Both the position numbers and the translations under genes were made by a program. Below are positions 45,671 to 55,389 of a stretch of 64,000 nt of DNA, one piece after another. Every line of letters begins with the position of its first letter. Position 1 is the stretch's first letter. Under the pieces are notes generated by a model. The model did no database searches. It was not told the origin of the DNA and saw only the letters and a list, made by a program, of their open reading frames with translations. This stretch comes from an uncultured Eubacterium sp. (GTDB lineage: Bacteria; Bacillota; Clostridia; Lachnospirales; Lachnospiraceae): positions 1 through 64,000 of the forward strand of contig CAKRGX010000004.1 of NCBI GenBank assembly GCA_934338065.1, read 5' to 3'.

Positions 45671-47883
45671 TCTCCCATCACCTTCCTCATCTCTTCTCTC
45701 CCCTCCCAGGTAAACTCCAGCCGTATATCTGAAACATCTTTGTGCCTGCAGACCGGTTCTTTTGTGTAAATCATATTATAACAATATTCACAATTGTTTA
45801 CTACTACAAAACAATCTCCTTTTGGTGTCATAATCTCAATATTTTCTCTCACTCCATCACAGTGGCCGATCGTTGCTTTTACACATCCCTCCGTCACCAT
45901 AACAGCTTCTCTCCCATATGTTTTCCTGATTACCCGGCCGACCCCAAGCCCGGCATATGCATTTTCCGCCCATTTATTTTTTTGATACATCATTTCATCT
46001 GCAGCATACACTGCTTTCGGAAAATACTTTCTCGCCAGAAGAATACTTCGATGACTATTGATAAATACCCTATCAACACATAATTGCTGCCATAGTTCTT
46101 TCCTGCTTTCCCATTCCTTTTGAAAGTGCTCATATTTATTTCCCCGCAGAATTCGCGGAAAAGAAATTGCCATCTTTCTCCCCTTCATTAGTTCCGGTAA
46201 GGCATCCCAATCATAGTCCTGAAACTTCTCCAGCCGAAGATGAATCAGCGCATCCTTTACGCTTACTGCCTCTTCTAACTGCTCCTGACAACAAATACCT
46301 ATGACAATAAGCGGTTCCTGCCCCTCCCTTCGGTGATCTGAGATGATCTGTTGTTCCATTACTGCTTTTCTTGTAACTACCACCTGTTTCTCCCATGCAG
46401 AAATTCCATCACGACGGATTTTCTTGATCTCTCCTACCGGAATAAACCCATTCTGTTGCTGCGAAACAGACAGTGATTTCCAATAATAATGACGATTTCC
46501 AATCGCTGCCAGACGTTCCCGCACATCTTCCTTTGTCACAGGTCTCTTTTGCGCCTCCCGGAGTATTTCCCCCTCAATGGTGACCGGGATACCTTTTCCT
46601 TCTACTGTAAAACTAACCGGTTTACCAATTGCAGCTTCCCAGAAACCGTGCAAGGCCAGTGAATCATTCACGGACGCCTCCTTTTTATTGATATCTTCAA
46701 GTAATGCTGCATTTTTTGTCCGGTATACTTTCTGTCCCCGGTAAAGGCGGCATCCACGCTGATAATTTGCTGTCACACAGGTTCCCTTTTTCATTGGCTG
46801 TTTCACCGTATATTCATATTCCTTTGACCCATCATGATTTCGAAATTCCAGCACATCCTGATATTGGATATCCTCACATAAGTCAAAGGAAACTTTTCCT
46901 TTTTCTGCCTGTCGTACTGTCCCTATCAAAAGACCTCCATGACCATTTTTCTTTGGCTCGATCATGCAGGATTTTTTCCGTTCAAAAAGATAGCTGTCAC
47001 AAAATCCACCACGATTGTATAAATCCTGGCATTTTTTATAATCCTTCCAAAGTGGGCTTTCTTTGTCTGCAACCAACTCCCGAAACGCAGCACGCCCCCT
47101 TTCCAGATAATAATTCACATATTTACGATACACATGCGATACAAAGGCACTGTATTCTTTTCTCTTCATCCGCCCCTCTATTTTGAATGAGTCAATACCG
47201 GCTTCAACCAGTTCCGGAATATGTGTCAGTGTGCAGATATCTTTCGGACTAAGAATATGCCCTTTTCCGTATACACTTGAGAATGGAAGCCGGCATGGTT
47301 GTGCACACATGCCGCGATTTCCACTTCGTCCACCTATCACTTCACTCATTAGACATTGTCCTGAATAACAATAACATAGCGCACCATGAACAAATACCTC
47401 GATTTCCAGATCAGTCTGCTTTCTTGCCTTTCGTATTTCTTCTATCGTCAATTCTCTTGCAGGTACATAACGTGTCACTCCAAAAGAACGATATAATTCA
47501 GCTTCATCCCCGGAGAACAATGTCATCTGCGTACTGGCATGAAGATCCATATCCGGAAAATGCGTATGCAAAAAAGAGAGTACCCCCATATCCTGAACAA
47601 TACAGGCGTCCAGTCCTGCTTCATACAAAGGTTTGATCATCTTATATAATTCGTCAAATTCCTCGTCAAAAAGCAGCGTATTAGTTGTCAGGTATATTTT
47701 TTTATCTCTTACATGTGCGTAACACAGCGCTTCCTGCAAACTCTCTACATCAAGATTATCTGCGAAAGCCCTTGCTCCAAAATGCTTTGCTCCCACATAA
47801 ACAGCATCGGCTCCCATACGAAACGACGCATATAAGCTTTCCAGCGAACCGGCTGGTGCTAAAATTTCTATCGATTTATTCAT
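45655..47883 (-). CDS. U32 family peptidase with DUF3656
   Basis: The protein has 742 residues from the ATG at 47883, preferred because GGGG lies six bases upstream of it; ATGs at 47889 and 47895 are close by. The N-terminal U32 domain (about 1-400) has EILAPAGSLESLYASF, the FVHGALCYCYSGQC region and GNRGMCAQPCRLPF with conserved cysteines. A DUF3656-type collagenase-like segment follows. E. coli relatives (YhbU, RlhA) hydroxylate tRNA or rRNA bases, so an RNA modification role is as likely as proteolysis. Confidence 0.87.
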   Translation of the reverse strand: MNKSIEILAPAGSLESLYASFRMGADAVYVGAKHFGARAFADNLDVESLQEALCYAHVRDKKIYLTTNTLLFDEEFDELYKMIKPLYEAGLDACIVQDMGVLSFLHTHFPDMDLHASTQMTLFSGDEAELYRSFGVTRYVPARELTIEEIRKARKQTDLEIEVFVHGALCYCYSGQCLMSEVIGGRSGNRGMCAQPCRLPFSSVYGKGHILSPKDICTLTHIPELVEAGIDSFKIEGRMKRKEYSAFVSHVYRKYVNYYLERGRAAFRELVADKESPLWKDYKKCQDLYNRGGFCDSYLFERKKSCMIEPKKNGHGGLLIGTVRQAEKGKVSFDLCEDIQYQDVLEFRNHDGSKEYEYTVKQPMKKGTCVTANYQRGCRLYRGQKVYRTKNAALLEDINKKEASVNDSLALHGFWEAAIGKPVSFTVEGKGIPVTIEGEILREAQKRPVTKEDVRERLAAIGNRHYYWKSLSVSQQQNGFIPVGEIKKIRRDGISAWEKQVVVTRKAVMEQQIISDHRREGQEPLIVIGICCQEQLEEAVSVKDALIHLRLEKFQDYDWDALPELMKGRKMAISFPRILRGNKYEHFQKEWESRKELWQQLCVDRVFINSHRSILLARKYFPKAVYAADEMMYQKNKWAENAYAGLGVGRVIRKTYGREAVMVTEGCVKATIGHCDGVRENIEIMTPKGDCFVVVNNCEYCYNMIYTKEPVCRHKDVSDIRLEFTWEGREEMRKVMGEWNLL

Positions 47884-47917
47884 ACTCATCCCCATTCCGG
47901 AGCGTTGATTGAAAGAA

Positions 47918-47935
47918 GGACTGCTTTCGCAGTCC
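47918..47935 (-). terminator. GNRA-loop hairpin between zapA and the U32 gene
   Basis: The minus strand has GGACTGC-GAAA-GCAGTCC followed by TTCTTTC. The stem has seven pairs and a very stable GAAA tetraloop, but the T tract is broken, so it may be a weak terminator or a stability element. Confidence 0.45.
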
Positions 47936-47956
47936 TAAACTATTCGTCCATAAACG

Positions 47957-48361
47957 CTATTTTTTTTGTTTTAAACGTGTTTCTAATTCAACAATTTTCT
48001 TTTCTGCTTTTTCCAGCGAAGACTCCAGTTCTGTTATCTTCTCATCCCTTGCCTTAGCATCTTCCTGCAAATGAATGATCTCATGTTTCATATCCAGTAC
48101 CATCTTATCCTTTAATTCATTTTCAGTACGATACTCATTTTCCTTTTTCTTCGCCTTATGATAATCATCTGCTATGTTAATTGCCAAAAGAACATTTCGC
48201 AACTCCAGATCAAGGCTTTCATAATACTCTTTCTTTCTGAACTCACTGAACTTACGATTAATATATGAGGCAACCTGCTGTAAATACTCAGCACTTTCAA
48301 ACCCACAAATCGTATATTTTCTTCCATCGATCAATACTTCAACATCATTTTTGTTCTTCAT
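47957..48361 (-). CDS. zapA: Cell division protein ZapA
   Basis: The protein has 134 residues from the ATG at 48361, which follows GAGGTG; the frame is open upstream into ruvB without a ribosome site. The N-terminal part (VLIDGRKYTICGFESAEYLQ, then VASYINRKFSEF) matches ZapA, and the C-terminal half is a long coiled coil rich in Glu and Lys. ZapA bundles FtsZ. Location near ruvAB and the U32/FtsW/PBP genes fits a division-linked cluster. Confidence 0.85.
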   Translation of the reverse strand: MKNKNDVEVLIDGRKYTICGFESAEYLQQVASYINRKFSEFRKKEYYESLDLELRNVLLAINIADDYHKAKKKENEYRTENELKDKMVLDMKHEIIHLQEDAKARDEKITELESSLEKAEKKIVELETRLKQKK

Positions 48362-48410
48362 CGGTGCACACCTCATCTCATACTTTGACATCAGTATACA
48401 TGAAATCACA

Positions 48411-49409
48411 CTATTCGTCAAATGGCAGTCCAAAATGAGCATATACTTTTGGGGTTGCAACCCTTCCCCGTGGCGTTCTTAAAATCAGCCCATTCTGTAT
48501 CAGATACGGTTCATACACATCTTCAATCGTTCCGCTATCTTCTCCGATGCTTGCTGCCAGCGTATCAAGGCCAACCGGTCCACCACCAAACTTCTCAATC
48601 ATAGACATCAGCAGATTACGGTCTGTCTGATCCAGTCCCAGTTTATCCACTTCCAGCAGGTCCAGAGCAAAATTGGCCACCGGGAGCGTAATCTCTCCCT
48701 CATACTTTACCTGTGCGAAATCACGCACACGCTTTAATAAGCGGTTAGCCAGCCGCGGTGTACCTCTTGAACGTCTTGCAATCTCTATAGCTCCCTGCTC
48801 ATCAATCGCTACCTGAAAGACCTTCGCTGACCGCATGATAATCTGTGTCAATTCTTCTACCGTATAAAACTCCAGACGGTGAACGACTCCAAAACGGTCC
48901 CGCAGTGGTGCAGTAAGCATACCTGCCCGGGTAGTAGCGCCAACCAGCGTAAAACGAGGAAGATCCATACGGATGCTTTTAGCTGCCGCACCCTTACCGA
49001 TCACTATATCGATTACATAATCTTCCATCGCCGGATAAAGCACTTCTTCCACCTGTCTGTTCAAGCGATGTATCTCATCCACAAAAAGAAGATCTCCATC
49101 TTGAAGATTATTGAGTATCGCAGCCATTTCTCCTGGTTTTTCTATCGCCGGACCTGATGTTATCTTCAGGTTCACGTCCATCTCATTCGCAATGATGCTT
49201 GCCAGCGTTGTCTTGCCTAGTCCCGGCGGTCCATACAAAAGCACATGGTCAAGTGCCTCGCCTCTTGCCTTAGCTGCTTCGATGTAAATCTTCATATTTT
49301 CTTTTGCTTTTTTTTGTCCGATATAATCTTTCAGAAATTTTGGTCTGAGACTATTTTCATTTTTATAATCCTCTTCCATCAATTCCGTGGAAATTACGCG
49401 TTTTTCCAT
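48411..49409 (-). CDS. ruvB: Holliday junction branch migration ATPase RuvB
   Basis: The protein has 332 residues. Walker A is [12 protein letters not shown], Walker B is [16 protein letters not shown], and sensor and finger residues are in [18 protein letters not shown]. RuvB drives branch migration with RuvA. GGAG precedes the ATG, 19 bases after the ruvA stop. The start of zapA lies 49 bases downstream. Confidence 0.97.
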   Translation of the reverse strand: MEKRVISTELMEEDYKNENSLRPKFLKDYIGQKKAKENMKIYIEAAKARGEALDHVLLYGPPGLGKTTLASIIANEMDVNLKITSGPAIEKPGEMAAILNNLQDGDLLFVDEIHRLNRQVEEVLYPAMEDYVIDIVIGKGAAAKSIRMDLPRFTLVGATTRAGMLTAPLRDRFGVVHRLEFYTVEELTQIIMRSAKVFQVAIDEQGAIEIARRSRGTPRLANRLLKRVRDFAQVKYEGEITLPVANFALDLLEVDKLGLDQTDRNLLMSMIEKFGGGPVGLDTLAASIGEDSGTIEDVYEPYLIQNGLILRTPRGRVATPKVYAHFGLPFDE

Positions 49410-49428
49410 ATCTGTCTCCGTCCCCTTT

Positions 49429-50031
49429 TTATAAGTTCTTCAGACTCTGTTTTAAAATATCCTGAACCGACAGATCCTCTGACAGATCTGTTTTTCTGAC
49501 TGCGGCTGTCGCTTCCGATGCCGAATACCCCAGCGCAACCAACGCCTGTATCGCATCATTCCTAGCCTCATTATCAACAGAAACAACCGCAGCGGATTCC
49601 TTATTTTCATCTGAGTAAAATACATCTTCCAGATGACATTTATCTTTCAGTTCCAGGATCAGTTTACTTGCTGTCTTTGCCCCAATGCCCGGTGACTTTG
49701 CAATACTTTTAGCATCATCAGACAAAATTGCCAACCGTAAAGCATCCACATCCATCACCGTCAATATTCCCAGTGCTCCCTTTGGTCCTATTCCATTGAC
49801 CGTGATCAGAAGCTGAAACATTTCCAATTGGTCTTTCGTTAAAAAGCCATATAACTGAAGTACATCTTCTCTCACATAGGTATAGGTATATATCTTCACC
49901 GTGTTTCCTGTCTGAGGCATTGCCTGCACAACCGATCCGGGAACCAGTATATGAAATCCAATCCCCTGATTTTCAACAATGACATAATCTTCTGCTACGG
50001 CATCCAGTATTCCCTTTACAAAGGCTATCAT
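49429..50031 (-). CDS. ruvA: Holliday junction branch migration protein RuvA
   Basis: The protein has 200 residues, with an N-terminal OB fold ([19 protein letters not shown]), helix-hairpin-helix motifs ([14 protein letters not shown] and [16 protein letters not shown]) and the C-terminal three-helix domain that binds RuvB. It forms a tetramer on Holliday junctions. It starts 11 bases after the cls stop. Confidence 0.96.
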   Translation of the reverse strand: MIAFVKGILDAVAEDYVIVENQGIGFHILVPGSVVQAMPQTGNTVKIYTYTYVREDVLQLYGFLTKDQLEMFQLLITVNGIGPKGALGILTVMDVDALRLAILSDDAKSIAKSPGIGAKTASKLILELKDKCHLEDVFYSDENKESAAVVSVDNEARNDAIQALVALGYSASEATAAVRKTDLSEDLSVQDILKQSLKNL

Positions 50032-50042
50032 AAAATATCCTC

Positions 50043-51626
50043 CTAAACAAGCGCATTAAATACATTCAAAACATGCTGTACAAGTTTACGTTTCAACGGA
50101 CGGTTCTTCCATTCCGCATAAGAAATCTCCCGGCTCTGTGAAAATGTCTTGTTAAAATCATTTTCCACTGACTGCCGGAACTCTTCGTCATAGATCCACA
50201 CACCATTTTCATAATGCAGATAAAAGCTGCGGTAATCCATATTGATCGTTCCTACAATAACACAATGTTCATTCATCACTACCTTAGAATGGATAAAGCC
50301 CGGTGTATATTCATAAATCCGGATACCGTTTTTCAGCAAAATACCATAATTATACTCGGTCATATATTTGATATGCTTCTTATCCGGAATATTGGGTGTA
50401 ATGATCCGTACATCAACACCTCTTCTGGCAGCTTCCAGCAGAGTCTCGATCATGGACTCTTCCAGAATAAGATATGGTGTCATAATATACATTTTCTGTC
50501 CGGCATAATGTATCATCTGACGATACATCGCACCAACAAAAGAGCGGGGATTTAACGCTGGACCGTCTCGCAAAACATGACAATACATATCGGATGGTTC
50601 ACTCTGTTTTGTTGTACGGTATCGTTCATAATCAATTGTTTCCTGCTCTGCACAGACTGACCACAACTCTAAGAACGTAATCGTCATATTCCATACAACG
50701 TCTCCGGTCAGCCGGACTCCTTCATCTTTCCATACCCCAAATCGTTCAACCAGATTGGCATATTCGTCCGCAATATTAAAACCACCTGTATAGGCGATTT
50801 CTCCGTCTATCACCAGAATCTTCTGATGATCACGAAAATTCATAAATAGTTTACTGATGTATTTATGAATAGGATTAAATACTTCAACCTGAAACCCTTC
50901 TGAGCGAAGTTTCGGTGCAAAATCTGTCCCGGTACGGATCAAAGCGCCAAAATCATCAAACAGGAATTTAACTTCAACTCCTTCCTCAATCTTCTTTTTA
51001 AGAATAGCATGAAGCTTATTCCAGATCGCCCCTTCTGCCACAATAAAAAATTCAATAAAAATGAATCGTTTTGCCTTTTCCAGATCAGCAAATACCGAAT
51101 TCCATGCTTCTTCTCCATATTCAAAATACCTTGCCGAATTATTCTTACTGATGGGTGCCCCCTCTGCTTCCATATAACGTGACATACGGGAACTTACCGG
51201 ATGACGTTGATTAAACTCTTGTTCTACTTCCGGATACCAAGCCAGATGCCTGTCTACCTCTTCTATCTTATTTTTTATCCTGCGATTTAGTTTGTTTTTC
51301 TTGCCTACTTTTCCCCACAAGGCAAACATAATATTTCCTGAAATTGGCAATAGAACAATAATACACAGCCATCCAAATTTATATGACATACTTCTATTAT
51401 CATTAGTCAGTGCAAGAATCGTGAAAACACCAAGAAACTCCATTAAAATATAAAAGAATGTAGAATACTGACGCAACAAAAAAGGAAGCCCCGCTAAAAT
51501 GGCAAACTGAAATAAAACCAGCAAAGCTACCATACAAGCACGGATAAATCCACTCAGGCTGTTTTGCACTCTTCCCTTTAGTCCCTGTAATTGTTTCAAC
51601 ACTTTTCTCTGTTCTGTATTTTCCAT
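50043..51626 (-). CDS. cls: Cardiolipin synthase (PLD superfamily)
   Basis: The protein has 527 residues from the ATG at 51626, preferred for GGGG six bases upstream. Two N-terminal membrane segments (about 30-80) are followed by two PLD domains. The first HKD motif is HQKILVID followed by TGGFN; the second is HSKVVMNE followed by VGTINMD, where the usual Asp is Glu. The enzyme joins two phosphatidylglycerol molecules into cardiolipin. It heads the operon that continues through ruvAB. Confidence 0.9.
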   Translation of the reverse strand: MENTEQRKVLKQLQGLKGRVQNSLSGFIRACMVALLVLFQFAILAGLPFLLRQYSTFFYILMEFLGVFTILALTNDNRSMSYKFGWLCIIVLLPISGNIMFALWGKVGKKNKLNRRIKNKIEEVDRHLAWYPEVEQEFNQRHPVSSRMSRYMEAEGAPISKNNSARYFEYGEEAWNSVFADLEKAKRFIFIEFFIVAEGAIWNKLHAILKKKIEEGVEVKFLFDDFGALIRTGTDFAPKLRSEGFQVEVFNPIHKYISKLFMNFRDHQKILVIDGEIAYTGGFNIADEYANLVERFGVWKDEGVRLTGDVVWNMTITFLELWSVCAEQETIDYERYRTTKQSEPSDMYCHVLRDGPALNPRSFVGAMYRQMIHYAGQKMYIMTPYLILEESMIETLLEAARRGVDVRIITPNIPDKKHIKYMTEYNYGILLKNGIRIYEYTPGFIHSKVVMNEHCVIVGTINMDYRSFYLHYENGVWIYDEEFRQSVENDFNKTFSQSREISYAEWKNRPLKRKLVQHVLNVFNALV

Positions 51627-51691
51627 ATTATTCCCCATTCTGAAACATTTTCATTTTTACATACAGATACAGTATAACATATTTTCTAAAA

Positions 51692-51720
51692 TTGCAACAC
51701 AAACTTTTTTATGATATCAT
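51692..51720 (+). promoter_or_regulatory. Promoter of the YprB-like gene
   Basis: TTGCAA (51692-51697), a 17-base spacer and TATCAT (51715-51720) lie 32 bases before the gene. The same palindromic TTGCAA could serve as -35 on the minus strand for cls, with TATACT at 51671-51676. Confidence 0.55.
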
Positions 51721-51752
51721 GGTATCGACAACGAGCAGAAAGGAGTTTTCTC

Positions 51753-52835
51753 ATGGAATGTGTCAAACAACAATTATCAAACTATCAGCAGCAGTTACAG
51801 AAAGCCTGCCATTGTCTGCCTTTTCCTGTTGAGCAGGCTTGTTTTTTTGATATTGAAACAACCGGTCTTTCTGCCAGAGTTTCATCCCTGTATCTGCTTG
51901 GCGCTGCCTATGTAAAAGAAGGATGCTGGCATCTTGTACAGTGGTTTGCCGATGACTATGTAAGTGAAAAAGAGATCCTGACCGAGTTTGCTTCGTTTCT
52001 GTCCGGTTTTCACACGGTGATCCACTACAATGGTTCTACTTTTGATATCCCCTATCTTGAAAAAAAATACCAGTCATATCAACTTGGATCTCCTTTTTTC
52101 GGAAAGAGCAGTCTGGATCTATTCCGGCAGCTTCCGCATAAAAAAGAACTCTTTTCGCTCCCTGACAACAAGCTAACCACCGTGGAGCGTTTTTTAGGTT
52201 TCCATCGGAATGACACCTATACCGGAAAAGATTGCATCCGGCTCTATACAGACTTTATGCAAAAAAAATATTTCCGTGATCCTCTGGCAAATGTTGACAA
52301 GCAAAATCTCCTTTTGCATAATCATGACGACCTCATTGGAACTATCCTGTGCTCCAAATTATTTTCCTATCTTCAAACAAACCACAGTGAACCACATTAC
52401 AGAATAGAAGGGCCAGAACTGATACTATCTGCCAAATTAGCCGACGAAGTACCGGAAACACTCACCTGCAAAAAAAATTCAGTCCAACTTACCTTTAAAA
52501 AAAATAAGTTGATATTACGTATTCCGCTTTTTGAAGGCACTTTGTATCATTATTTTAAAGATTACAAAAACTACTATTATCTTCCGGAAGAAGACATGGC
52601 TGTACACAAAAGTGTCGGTGCCTTTGTAGATGCCTCTTTCCGAAAAAAAGCAACGGCATCCAATTGCTATATCAAGCGAACCGGTACTTTTCTTCCCCTT
52701 CCGGCTGATATGAAAACAAATGAGATTACATTTCAGAAAAGCAGACGCTCCTCACAAGCTTATCTTCCATTTACAGAACAGACATCCCTCAGCAGAGAGG
52801 ATTGTCTCTCTTACCTGAAAGCGATGACTCTCTGA
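51753..52835 (+). CDS. RNase H-like exonuclease, YprB family
   Basis: The protein has 360 residues from the ATG at 51753 with AAAGGAG upstream; the frame is open further up. It has the DEDD-type active site: FFDIETTGLSARVS, HYNGSTFDIPYLEKKY and LHNHDDLIGT. The family (YprB) is a predicted 3'-5' nuclease often beside the helicase YprA, which is absent here. It lies alone on plus between divergent cls and convergent degV, with only three bases between its stop and the degV stop. Confidence 0.78.
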   Translation: MECVKQQLSNYQQQLQKACHCLPFPVEQACFFDIETTGLSARVSSLYLLGAAYVKEGCWHLVQWFADDYVSEKEILTEFASFLSGFHTVIHYNGSTFDIPYLEKKYQSYQLGSPFFGKSSLDLFRQLPHKKELFSLPDNKLTTVERFLGFHRNDTYTGKDCIRLYTDFMQKKYFRDPLANVDKQNLLLHNHDDLIGTILCSKLFSYLQTNHSEPHYRIEGPELILSAKLADEVPETLTCKKNSVQLTFKKNKLILRIPLFEGTLYHYFKDYKNYYYLPEEDMAVHKSVGAFVDASFRKKATASNCYIKRTGTFLPLPADMKTNEITFQKSRRSSQAYLPFTEQTSLSREDCLSYLKAMTL

Positions 52836-52838
52836 GTT

Positions 52839-53678
52839 CTATGCATAAGAAACAATCATACCGCCACGTCCGGCATATAGTGTTGATATACCTCCGGTAG
52901 ATACGATCTTCACCATCCGGTCAGGAAACTCTTTTTTTATTTTTGTTTTAAACTCAATCGCCATCTGTTCATTACAGCAATGAGATATCACCATACACTG
53001 CCAAAGCTGCTCTTTACTGTCCTCAATGACCTGATGATACAGTCTTGCAACACCACGCTTTATCCCTCTTGCCTGTCCGGTCTGACAGATTTCCCCCTCT
53101 GGTGTTGCAGCCAGAACCGGACATATATGAAGGACATCCGCTAATCTTGCTTTCACCCCACTCAATCGACCATTTCTCTCTAAAACTGTAAGATCTTCTA
53201 ATACAAAACGTGTTTTCATTTTCAAAACGTGCCAGTCGATTTTTTTACAAATTTCTTCATAAGGAACCGATTGTTCTTCCCATCTCCGGATCAGTAATGC
53301 CAGCACAGTCTGCCCCGCAGAAGCGCTTTTACTATTAATGACATGTACCACATATTCCCCATTTCCGGCAATCAGTTTCTTCGCAAGGCAAGCACTGTTA
53401 TAGGACCCGGAAAGCTGTTCAGAAAGAGTGATCACATAGATATGTTCACTCTTCTTATTCATATTCTCGACAAATTCCATAGGTGATGGGCAAGAGGAAC
53501 GCGGTATATCCTGTGACTGTTCCATTGCTTTTAAAATTTCATAACGGTCCAAAGATCCATCATCAACATACTCTTTTGCTCCCACACGCAGACGAAGCGG
53601 TACAAGAGTGACCCTCTCATCCCGCTTCATTTCTTCTGTCCTGTCCCCACAGCTATCTATAAGAATCTGATATTTCAT
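52839..53678 (-). CDS. DegV family fatty-acid-binding protein
   Basis: The protein has 279 residues from the ATG at 53678, which follows GGAG by six bases. Family features include YQILIDSCGDRTEE at the N-terminus, the RSSCPSPMEF loop and VITLSEQLSGSYNSA. DegV-type (FakB-like) proteins bind fatty acids for phosphorylation by FakA, which is not in the window. It is a single gene with no clear promoter in the 183-base gap to rpmF. Confidence 0.85.
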   Translation of the reverse strand: MKYQILIDSCGDRTEEMKRDERVTLVPLRLRVGAKEYVDDGSLDRYEILKAMEQSQDIPRSSCPSPMEFVENMNKKSEHIYVITLSEQLSGSYNSACLAKKLIAGNGEYVVHVINSKSASAGQTVLALLIRRWEEQSVPYEEICKKIDWHVLKMKTRFVLEDLTVLERNGRLSGVKARLADVLHICPVLAATPEGEICQTGQARGIKRGVARLYHQVIEDSKEQLWQCMVISHCCNEQMAIEFKTKIKKEFPDRMVKIVSTGGISTLYAGRGGMIVSYA

Positions 53679-53808
53679 ACTCTTCTCCATTCCGACATTT
53701 TTAAACGCTTAGTGTCATTAGAGATAAGATAACCGGATTACACCATTTTTATTCATTTTGCCGTTGAACTTTCTGCGTCTTATCACTGAAAAACTTTCCT
53801 GTATAATG

Positions 53809-53845
53809 AAAAAAGGAAGGAAACTAAGTGATTAGGTTCCTTCCT
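53809..53845 (-). terminator. Intrinsic terminator of rpmF
   Basis: On the minus strand AGGAAGGAA pairs with TTCCTTCCT around a loop of about 14 bases, followed by a T run. It starts 17 bases after the rpmF stop and shields degV from rpmF transcription. Confidence 0.8.
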
Positions 53846-53861
53846 CATTTACATACTCAAA

Positions 53862-54044
53862 TTATGCTTCTGTAGAGATAATCTCTTTTTTGTTGTAGCT
53901 TCCACAGTTCTTGCAGACACGATGTGGTACCATCAAAGAACCACATTTACTACATTTAACCAAAGTAGGAGCAGTCATTTTCCAGTTTGCTCTACGCTTA
54001 TCTCTTCTCGCTTTTGAAGATTTATTCTTAGGACAAATACTCAT
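53862..54044 (-). CDS. rpmF: 50S ribosomal protein L32
   Basis: The protein has 60 residues. It begins MSICPKNKSSKARRDKRRAN and carries the zinc ribbon CSKCGSLMVPHRVCKNCG with four cysteines, the C+ type. GAGGTG precedes the ATG. It has its own strong promoter and terminator, so it is a single-gene transcript. The usual neighbours yceD (DUF177) and plsX are missing on both sides. Confidence 0.96.
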   Translation of the reverse strand: MSICPKNKSSKARRDKRRANWKMTAPTLVKCSKCGSLMVPHRVCKNCGSYNKKEIISTEA

Positions 54045-54085
54045 TCCGATTACACCTCCTCTGTATTACTCAAAACACTTTTACT

Positions 54086-54115
54086 ATTATACCTTAGAAT
54101 AGAAACAATTGTCAA
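54086..54115 (-). promoter_or_regulatory. Promoter of rpmF
   Basis: On the minus strand TTGACA (54110-54115), an 18-base spacer and TATAAT (54086-54091) precede rpmF. The -35 box sits in a 17-base near-palindrome (54104-54120, one mismatched pair). Confidence 0.8.
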
Positions 54116-54147
54116 CTGTTTTTTTGATATTTTACCTTATTTTTACC

Positions 54148-55341
54148 TTATTTTACCAAAGCTACGGTTTCTCTCGCAATTGCTAATTCCTCATTCGTTG
54201 GGATAACAGCTACCGTTACTTTAGAATCCGGTGTAGAAATAATTTTCTCCTCACCACGAATCTGATTTGCCTCTTCGTCAAGAGTAATACCCATATAACC
54301 AAAATGATCCAGAATCTGTTTGCGGACAACGATGTTATTTTCACCCAGTCCGGCTGTGAAGATGATAGCATCTACACCATTCATGGAAGCAATGTAAGAA
54401 CCAATCACCTTAGCGGTACGATAGCTAAATACCTCTACCGCCAGCGTAGCTTTTTCATTTCCTGCCTTGGAAGCAGCATCCAGATCACGGAAATCACTGG
54501 AAACACCACCGGACAGACCATAAACACCAGACTCTTTGTTCAAGATCACCATAATCTCTTCCAGAGATTTATTCAAGTTGTGCGCAAGATACTCTACAAT
54601 CGTCGGATCAATATCACCACAACGGGTTCCCATAACAAGACCTTCCATTGGTGTCATACCCATACTGGTATCAACAACTTTACCATTCTGGACAGCTGAA
54701 ACACTGGAGCCATTACCCAAATGGCACACAATAACCTTGCTGTTATCCGGATCCAGATTTAACATTTCAATCGCACGTTTTGATACAAAACTGTGGCTTG
54801 TACCATGAAAACCGTAACGGCGTACTTTGTATTTTTCATAATATTCATAAGGAAGCCCATACATATAAGCAACCGGCTTCATTGTCTGATGGAACGCTGT
54901 GTCAAATACACCTACGTTAGGTACGCCAGGCATAATAGCCTCACAGGCACGTACACCAATCAGGTTTGCCGGATTATGTAAAGGAGCAAGTGGATTACAT
55001 TCTTCTACGCCTGCAATAACTTCATCATCAATGATAACGGATTTTGTAAATTTCTCTCCACCATGTACCAGGCGATGACCTACTGCATCAATTTCTTTCA
55101 GATCATTGATCACACCATAATTTTTATCTACTAAGGCATCCAGAACCATTTTGATAGCCACTTCATGATTTGGCATATCCTTCTCGATCACAACCTTGTC
55201 TCCACCATCCGGTGTATGGTTCAATCGGCCATCAATCCCAATTCGTTCACAAAGACCAACTGCCAAAGCTTTTTCTGTCTCAGAATCAATCAACTGGTAT
55301 TTCAAAGATGAACTGCCACAATTAATAACTAATACTTTCAT
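54148..55341 (-). CDS. ackA: Acetate kinase
   Basis: The protein has 397 residues, the usual length. Motifs include VLVINCGSSSLKYQLID (phosphate 1), VGHRLVHGGEKF, RRYGFHGTSHSFV, HLGNGSSVSAV and FTAGLGENN. It makes acetate and ATP from acetyl phosphate in fermentation. No pta gene is nearby. GAAGGAG precedes the ATG. The promoter region contains a large inverted repeat. Confidence 0.97.
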   Translation of the reverse strand: MKVLVINCGSSSLKYQLIDSETEKALAVGLCERIGIDGRLNHTPDGGDKVVIEKDMPNHEVAIKMVLDALVDKNYGVINDLKEIDAVGHRLVHGGEKFTKSVIIDDEVIAGVEECNPLAPLHNPANLIGVRACEAIMPGVPNVGVFDTAFHQTMKPVAYMYGLPYEYYEKYKVRRYGFHGTSHSFVSKRAIEMLNLDPDNSKVIVCHLGNGSSVSAVQNGKVVDTSMGMTPMEGLVMGTRCGDIDPTIVEYLAHNLNKSLEEIMVILNKESGVYGLSGGVSSDFRDLDAASKAGNEKATLAVEVFSYRTAKVIGSYIASMNGVDAIIFTAGLGENNIVVRKQILDHFGYMGITLDEEANQIRGEEKIISTPDSKVTVAVIPTNEELAIARETVALVK

Positions 55342-55389
55342 TCTTGCATCTCCTTCTCTGCGCCCGCATGCGCAATCCTTTGTTTCCTT

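Noticed and set aside
53802-53807. TATAAT on the plus strand
   Set aside because: The -35 partner is poor and the only thing downstream is the antisense of rpmF.
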